From: G963666535 sp963666535
GTDB taxonomy: Bacteria > Bacillota > Clostridia > Oscillospirales > Oscillospiraceae
DNA length: 64,000 bases
Direction of reading: 5' to 3'
Assembly: GCA_963666535.1 (NCBI GenBank)
Contig: OY762913.1
Coordinates: forward strand, 1,240,001 to 1,304,000
The translations under genes and the position numbers were made by a program. Below the pieces are notes generated by a model. It saw only the letters and a program-made list of their open reading frames with translations. It did no database searches and was not told the origin of the DNA. Positions 59,676 through 64,000 of this stretch are shown piece by piece (position 1 is the first letter of the stretch; each line of letters begins with the position of its first letter).

Positions 59676-60110
59676 ATGCCTACGTTTAATCAGCTGGTTC
59701 GCAAAGGAAGAGAGAAGGTGACCTATAAGTCCACTTCTCCCGCAATGCAGTACGGTCTGAACACACTGAAAAATAAGGAGACGGATCTGTCTTCTCCGCA
59801 AAAGCGCGGCGTCTGCACTGCTGTTCGTACGTCCACCCCGAAGAAGCCGAACTCTGCACTGCGTAAAATTGCCCGTGTGCGTCTGACCAACGGCTATGAA
59901 GTCACCGCGTATATCCCCGGTGTCGGCCACAACCTGCAGGAGCACTCCGTCGTCATGATCCGTGGCGGCCGTGTAAAGGATCTTCCCGGTGTGCGTTACC
60001 ACATCATCCGCGGTTCTTTGGATACTCAGGGCGTGAACGGTCGTATGCAGTCTCGTTCCAAGTACGGCACCAAAAAGCCCAAGGCTGGCAAGACTGCCGC
60101 TAAGAAGTAA
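59676..60110 (+). CDS. rpsL: 30S ribosomal protein S12
   Basis: 144 aa. [14 protein letters not shown] is the conserved start, and [16 protein letters not shown] and [14 protein letters not shown] are the decoding-site loops. The lysines whose substitution gives streptomycin resistance in other species are present here, so the protein is wild type at those sites. GAAAGGAGG precedes ATG 59676. An intergenic region of 186 nt with several hairpins follows before rpsG. Confidence 0.97.
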   Translation: MPTFNQLVRKGREKVTYKSTSPAMQYGLNTLKNKETDLSSPQKRGVCTAVRTSTPKKPNSALRKIARVRLTNGYEVTAYIPGVGHNLQEHSVVMIRGGRVKDLPGVRYHIIRGSLDTQGVNGRMQSRSKYGTKKPKAGKTAAKK

Positions 60111-60296
60111 TCTAACCGCAACAAAAAAGCGATTTTGCGCGCTAAGCGCAAGGCGCAAGCCTTGCCAAGAGGCGTTTATCTATATGATATGGGTAGACCT
60201 CTGGCAGGCACTGGACAAGCTGGCACTTGTCTCAACACGGAAACCGATTCGGTTTTCGAGTACCTATGAAATCATTTTATGAAGGAGGGAAGCAAA
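60111..60296 (+). promoter_or_regulatory. Structured rpsL-rpsG intergenic region
   Basis: 186 nt, long for this operon. Potential hairpins are GACAAG-CTGGCA-CTTGTC near 60219-60236 and AAACCG-ATT-CGGTTT near 60241-60255. No convincing terminator. In Escherichia coli the rpsL-rpsG spacer binds S7 for feedback control; the same role here is inference. Confidence 0.35.
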
Positions 60297-60767
60297 GTGC
60301 CCAGAAGAGGAAATGTACCCAAGCGAGAGGTTTTGCCTGATCCGCTGTATAACTCCATACTGGTTACCAAGCTCGTCAATAGCATTATGCTGGACGGCAA
60401 AAAGGGCATCGCTCAGAAGGTCGTGTATGGCGCTTTTGACATCATCAAAGAAAAAACCGGCAAAGATCCCCTTGACGTCTTCACCACGGCAATTGAGAAT
60501 ATCATGCCGTCTCTGGAGGTTAAGGCTCGTCGTGTCGGCGGCGCAACGTATCAGGTCCCCATTGAAGTTCGCCCCGAGCGTCGTCAGACCCTTGGTCTGC
60601 GCTGGTTGACGAATTATTCCCGCAATCGCAGTGAGAAGACAATGAAAGAACGCTTGGCCGGCGAACTCATGGATGCAGCCAACAACCTTGGCTCCGCCGT
60701 GAAAAAGCGTGAGGACACACACAAGATGGCAGAGTCCAACAAGGCCTTCGCACACTATCGCTGGTAA
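60297..60767 (+). CDS. rpsG: 30S ribosomal protein S7
   Basis: 156 aa with a GTG start at 60297; GGAGGG lies 7 nt upstream and the N-terminus [19 protein letters not shown] is that of S7. [25 protein letters not shown] C-terminus is complete ([18 protein letters not shown]). S7 nucleates the 30S head. fusA starts 15 nt later. Confidence 0.97.
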   Translation: MPRRGNVPKREVLPDPLYNSILVTKLVNSIMLDGKKGIAQKVVYGAFDIIKEKTGKDPLDVFTTAIENIMPSLEVKARRVGGATYQVPIEVRPERRQTLGLRWLTNYSRNRSEKTMKERLAGELMDAANNLGSAVKKREDTHKMAESNKAFAHYRW

Positions 60768-60782
60768 GAGAAGGAGCAAAAT

Positions 60783-62870
60783 ATGCCTAGAAAAGTTTCT
60801 CTGGAAAAGACCAGAAACATTGGTATCATGGCTCATATCGACGCCGGCAAGACAACAACGACCGAGCGTATCCTGTACTACACCGGTGTAACCTATAAGA
60901 TCGGTGAAGTGCACGAGGGTGCCGCTACCATGGACTGGATGGCGCAGGAGCAAGAGCGTGGTATTACCATTACCTCAGCCGCCACCACTTGTTTCTGGAA
61001 AGAACACCGCATTAACATCATCGATACCCCGGGCCACGTTGATTTTACCGTTGAGGTGGAGCGTTCCCTGCGCGTGCTGGACGGCTCTGTGACCGTCATG
61101 TGCGCAAAGGGCGGTGTTGAGCCTCAGTCTGAGACCGTTTGGCGCCAGGCTGACCACTATCATGTTCCCCGTATGATTTACGTCAATAAGATGGACATCA
61201 TGGGTGCGGACTTTTTCAATGTACTGAACATGGTCCACGACCGGCTTAAGTGCAACGCAGTGCCCATTCAGCTTCCCATCGGCGCAGAGGATACCTTTAA
61301 GGGCATCATTGATCTGGTGGAGATGAATGCCGATGTCTATTATGACGACATGGGCAAAGATATGCGCGTGGAAGAGATTCCCGCCGATCTGCTGGAGCTG
61401 GCGCAGGAGTGGCGCATTAATCTGATTGATGCGGTTTCCAATTTGTCCGATGAGGTCATGGAGCTGGCGCTGGAAGAGAAGGAGATTCCTGCCGAATTGA
61501 TCCGCAAGGCAATTCGTCAGGGTACCATTGATAACAAGATCATTCCTGTTACCTGCGGTACTTCCTACAAGAATAAGGGTGTCCAGAAATTGCTGGATGC
61601 CATCGTGGATTATATGCCCGCGCCCGTCGACGTTCCCGCCATTAAGGGCATCAATCCTGAGACCGAGGAAGAGGAGGAGCGCCCCTCCTCCGATGAAGAG
61701 CCTTTTGCCGCGCTGGCATTTAAGATCATGACCGACCCCTTTGTTGGTCGCTTGTCCTTCTTCCGTGTCTATTCCGGTACGCTGGACACCGGCTCCGCCG
61801 TGCTGAACAGCACCAAGAACCAAAGGGAACGTATCGGCCGTATTCTGCAGATGCACGCCAATCACCGCGAGGATATCGAAAAGGTTTATGCCGGTGATAT
61901 TGCCGCTGCTGTTGGCCTGAAGAACACCACAACCGGTGATACGCTCTGCAACGAGAAGGCTCCCATTATTCTGGAGTCCATGGAGTTCCCGGATCCCGTG
62001 ATCCGCGTGGCCATTGAACCCAAGACCAAAGCTGGTCAGGAGAAAATGGGCCTTGCGCTGGTGAAGCTGGCCGAGGAAGACCCCACGTTTAAAACCTGGA
62101 CCGATGAAGAGACCGGCCAGACGATCATTGCCGGTATGGGCGAGCTGCATCTGGAGATCATCGTTGACCGTCTGCTTCGCGAATTCAAGGTGGAAGCAAA
62201 CGTCGGCGCACCCCAGGTTGCTTACAAGGAAACCATCAAGAAAAAGGTCGAGCAGGATACCAAGTACGCCCGTCAGTCCGGCGGTAAGGGTCAGTACGGC
62301 CACGTCCGCATCACGGTGGAGCCGAACGAGTCCGGCAAGGGCTATGAGTTCGTCAACGCCATCACCGGCGGCGTAATTCCCAAGGAGTATATCCCCGCGG
62401 TTGATGCCGGTATTCAGGGCGCGCTGCAGGCCGGTGTTCTCGCCGGTTATCCCGTTGTGGATGTCAAGGTTACACTGACCTTCGGCTCCTACCACGAGGT
62501 TGACTCCTCTGAAATGGCGTTTAAGATCGCCGGTTCCATGGCGTTCAAAGAGGCCTGCCGCAAGGCAAATGCCATTCTAATGGAGCCCATCATGAAGGTG
62601 GATGTTACCGTTCCCTCCGACTATATGGGCGACGTGATCGGCGATCTGAATTCCCGTCGTGGACAGATTCTAGGGATGCAGTCCCGCCCCGGCGCAGAGC
62701 AGATCGACGCACAGGTTCCCCTGTCTGAAATGTTTGGTTATTCCACCGATTTGCGGTCCCGCACGCAGGGCCGCGGACAGTATTCCATGGAGCCCCACAG
62801 CTATGTGGAGATCCCTAAGAATATTGCCGACAAGATCATTGCTGGCAGAGTGAGCAAGGACGACGGCTGA
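60783..62870 (+). CDS. fusA: Elongation factor G
   Basis: 695 aa. G1 [26 protein letters not shown] (switch I), DTPGHVDFT (G3), NKMD (G4); domains II-V follow, including GMGELHLEI in domain III and the domain IV sequence [12 protein letters not shown]. Full length. AGAAGGAG precedes ATG 60783. Together with rpsL, rpsG and tuf it forms the classical str cluster. Confidence 0.98.
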   Translation: MPRKVSLEKTRNIGIMAHIDAGKTTTTERILYYTGVTYKIGEVHEGAATMDWMAQEQERGITITSAATTCFWKEHRINIIDTPGHVDFTVEVERSLRVLDGSVTVMCAKGGVEPQSETVWRQADHYHVPRMIYVNKMDIMGADFFNVLNMVHDRLKCNAVPIQLPIGAEDTFKGIIDLVEMNADVYYDDMGKDMRVEEIPADLLELAQEWRINLIDAVSNLSDEVMELALEEKEIPAELIRKAIRQGTIDNKIIPVTCGTSYKNKGVQKLLDAIVDYMPAPVDVPAIKGINPETEEEEERPSSDEEPFAALAFKIMTDPFVGRLSFFRVYSGTLDTGSAVLNSTKNQRERIGRILQMHANHREDIEKVYAGDIAAAVGLKNTTTGDTLCNEKAPIILESMEFPDPVIRVAIEPKTKAGQEKMGLALVKLAEEDPTFKTWTDEETGQTIIAGMGELHLEIIVDRLLREFKVEANVGAPQVAYKETIKKKVEQDTKYARQSGGKGQYGHVRITVEPNESGKGYEFVNAITGGVIPKEYIPAVDAGIQGALQAGVLAGYPVVDVKVTLTFGSYHEVDSSEMAFKIAGSMAFKEACRKANAILMEPIMKVDVTVPSDYMGDVIGDLNSRRGQILGMQSRPGAEQIDAQVPLSEMFGYSTDLRSRTQGRGQYSMEPHSYVEIPKNIADKIIAGRVSKDDG

Positions 62871-62896
62871 GGATTCAGCCCCACAGATTTTTGGTG

Positions 62897-62925
62897 TTGA
62901 TTTTTTGAAAACAATGCTATAAAAT
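62897..62925 (+). promoter_or_regulatory. Probable separate promoter of tuf
   Basis: TTGATT (62897-62902), 17 nt, TAAAAT (62920-62925) in the AT-rich 110-nt gap between fusA and tuf. Confidence 0.55.
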
Positions 62926-62980
62926 GGCTGTGCTTATTTTAAACATATTTGTATATGTATTTTAAGGAGGATTATGTAAC

Positions 62981-64000
62981 ATGGCTAAGGCTAAATTTGA
63001 AAGAACAAAACCCCATGTCAACATCGGCACCATTGGTCACGTCGACCACGGCAAGACAACGCTGACCGCTGCGATCACCAAATACCTGGCTCTGAAGGGC
63101 TATGCTAAGTTTGAGGGCTATGCCGACATCGACAAGGCCCCCGAAGAGCGCGAGCGCGGCATCACCATCAATACTGCTCATGTTGAGTATCAGACGGACG
63201 CCCGTCACTATGCTCACGTTGACTGCCCGGGCCACGCCGACTATATCAAGAACATGATCACCGGTGCTGCCCAGATGGACGGTGCTATTCTGGTCATCGC
63301 TGCTACCGACGGCCCTATGGCTCAGACCAAGGAGCACATCCTGCTGGCTCGCCAGGTTGGCGTGCCCGCCATCGTTGTGTTCATGAACAAGGTTGACCAG
63401 GTCGACGACGAGGAACTGCTGGAGCTGGTTGAGATGGAGATCCGTGAGACTCTGTCTAAGTACGAGTTCCCCGGCGATGATATCCCCATCATCAAGGGTT
63501 CCGCACTGAACGCTCTCTCCTGCGAGGGTGGCATGGACGATCCTGCATATGCCTGCATCAAGGAACTGATGGATGCTGTCGATAGCTACATCCCCACTCC
63601 CGAGCGTAAGGCTGACCTGCCTTTCCTGATGCCTGTTGAGGACGTGTTCACCATCACTGGCCGCGGCACCGTTGCTACCGGTCGTGTTGAGCGTGGTCAG
63701 GTCAAGATGGGTGAGGAAGTCGAGATCGTTGGTTTGATGGAAGACCCCCGGAAGACTACCGTTACCGGCATTGAAATGTTCCGCAAACTGCTGGATTACG
63801 CTGAGGCTGGCGACAACATCGGCACCTTGCTGCGCGGTATCAACAAGACCGACATCGAGCGTGGTCAGGTGCTGGCAAAGCCCGGCTCCATTCATCCCCA
63901 CACCAAGTTCAAGGGTCAGGTCTATGTCCTGTCCAAGGACGAGGGCGGACGTCATACCCCCTTCTTCAACAACTATCGTCCTCAGTTCTATTTCCGTACC
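62981..64000 (+). CDS. tuf: Elongation factor Tu, 3' truncated by the window end
   Basis: 340 codons visible of about 400. G1 [42 protein letters not shown] (G3) and [10 protein letters not shown] (G4) are present; domain II ([15 protein letters not shown]) and the start of domain III are included. AAGGAGG lies 9 nt upstream of ATG 62981. The frame is still open at the edge. A long open frame on the opposite strand is only a codon-bias shadow. Confidence 0.97.
   Translation, partial: MAKAKFERTKPHVNIGTIGHVDHGKTTLTAAITKYLALKGYAKFEGYADIDKAPEERERGITINTAHVEYQTDARHYAHVDCPGHADYIKNMITGAAQMDGAILVIAATDGPMAQTKEHILLARQVGVPAIVVFMNKVDQVDDEELLELVEMEIRETLSKYEFPGDDIPIIKGSALNALSCEGGMDDPAYACIKELMDAVDSYIPTPERKADLPFLMPVEDVFTITGRGTVATGRVERGQVKMGEEVEIVGLMEDPRKTTVTGIEMFRKLLDYAEAGDNIGTLLRGINKTDIERGQVLAKPGSIHPHTKFKGQVYVLSKDEGGRHTPFFNNYRPQFYFRT

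Noticed and set aside
60975..62495. 506-codon minus-strand open frame opposite fusA
   Set aside because: Shadow of the highly biased fusA gene, which is complete with all GTPase motifs.
62972..63955. 327-codon open frame on the minus strand opposite tuf
   Set aside because: It mirrors the strong codon bias of tuf; no ribosome site and no protein-like motifs. tuf on the plus strand is certain.

Overview
The window looks like chromosomal DNA of an anaerobic, endospore-forming Clostridia member, most likely Oscillospiraceae (Oscillibacter/Dysosmobacter-like). The evidence is the str ribosomal operon, a clostridial yqfC-yqfD-phoH-ybeY-era-yqzL-recO-mutS2 run, spore genes (yqfC, yqfD, ylbJ, a complete GerA-type germinant receptor), an NADH-linked [FeFe] hydrogenase, and the absence of respiratory genes. 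No phage, insertion sequence, integrase or CRISPR array is visible. The species cannot be named from the sequence alone.

Layout. 1-7.8 kb: end of a COG2426-type membrane protein, an unknown membrane protein, recD2, comF, an mreB homologue with its own promoter and terminator, murC (minus) and cca. 7.8-12.4 kb (minus): a four-gene hndABCD-type hydrogenase operon. Its promoter has a near-perfect Rex operator at the start site. 12.6-17.8 kb: U32 peptidase and mltG; a cysteine/glycine-rich small membrane peptide; then tagA-like glycosyltransferase, thymidylate kinase, DJ-1 and 5-formyl-THF cyclo-ligase. 17.84-18.19 kb: three 112-bp tandem repeats closed by a perfect hairpin. 18.3-25.5 kb: a TrpXYZ-type ABC importer, then polA, rimI and tsaD.

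25.5-38.2 kb reads as more AT-rich and accessory. It starts at a tRNA-Thr gene and holds a BlaI/BlaR1-type pair whose receptor carries a very large repeat-containing ectodomain instead of a penicillin-sensor domain. It also holds a probable unannotated small RNA (about 230 nt), two frame-disrupted gene remnants, a family 2 glycosyltransferase, a gerKA-gerKC-small-gerKB operon and a nitronate monooxygenase-like enzyme.

38.3-50.4 kb (minus) is mostly envelope-related: asnB, a secreted subtilisin, an SLH-domain surface protein, a MacAB-like ABC efflux system with adaptor, a GH25 muramidase with a small cysteine protein, and ylbJ. 50.5-58.7 kb (plus) is the yqfC-to-mutS2 run, with two small unknown membrane proteins where other Clostridia carry pgpH and dgkA. 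58.8-64 kb has HPr, then L7Ae-like protein, rpsL, rpsG, fusA and tuf (cut off by the window end).

The best candidates for something undescribed are the small RNA upstream of the glycosyltransferase, the 112-bp structured tandem repeat, and the BlaR1-like receptor with its repeat ectodomain. Promoter, terminator, operator and remnant calls were made by eye.
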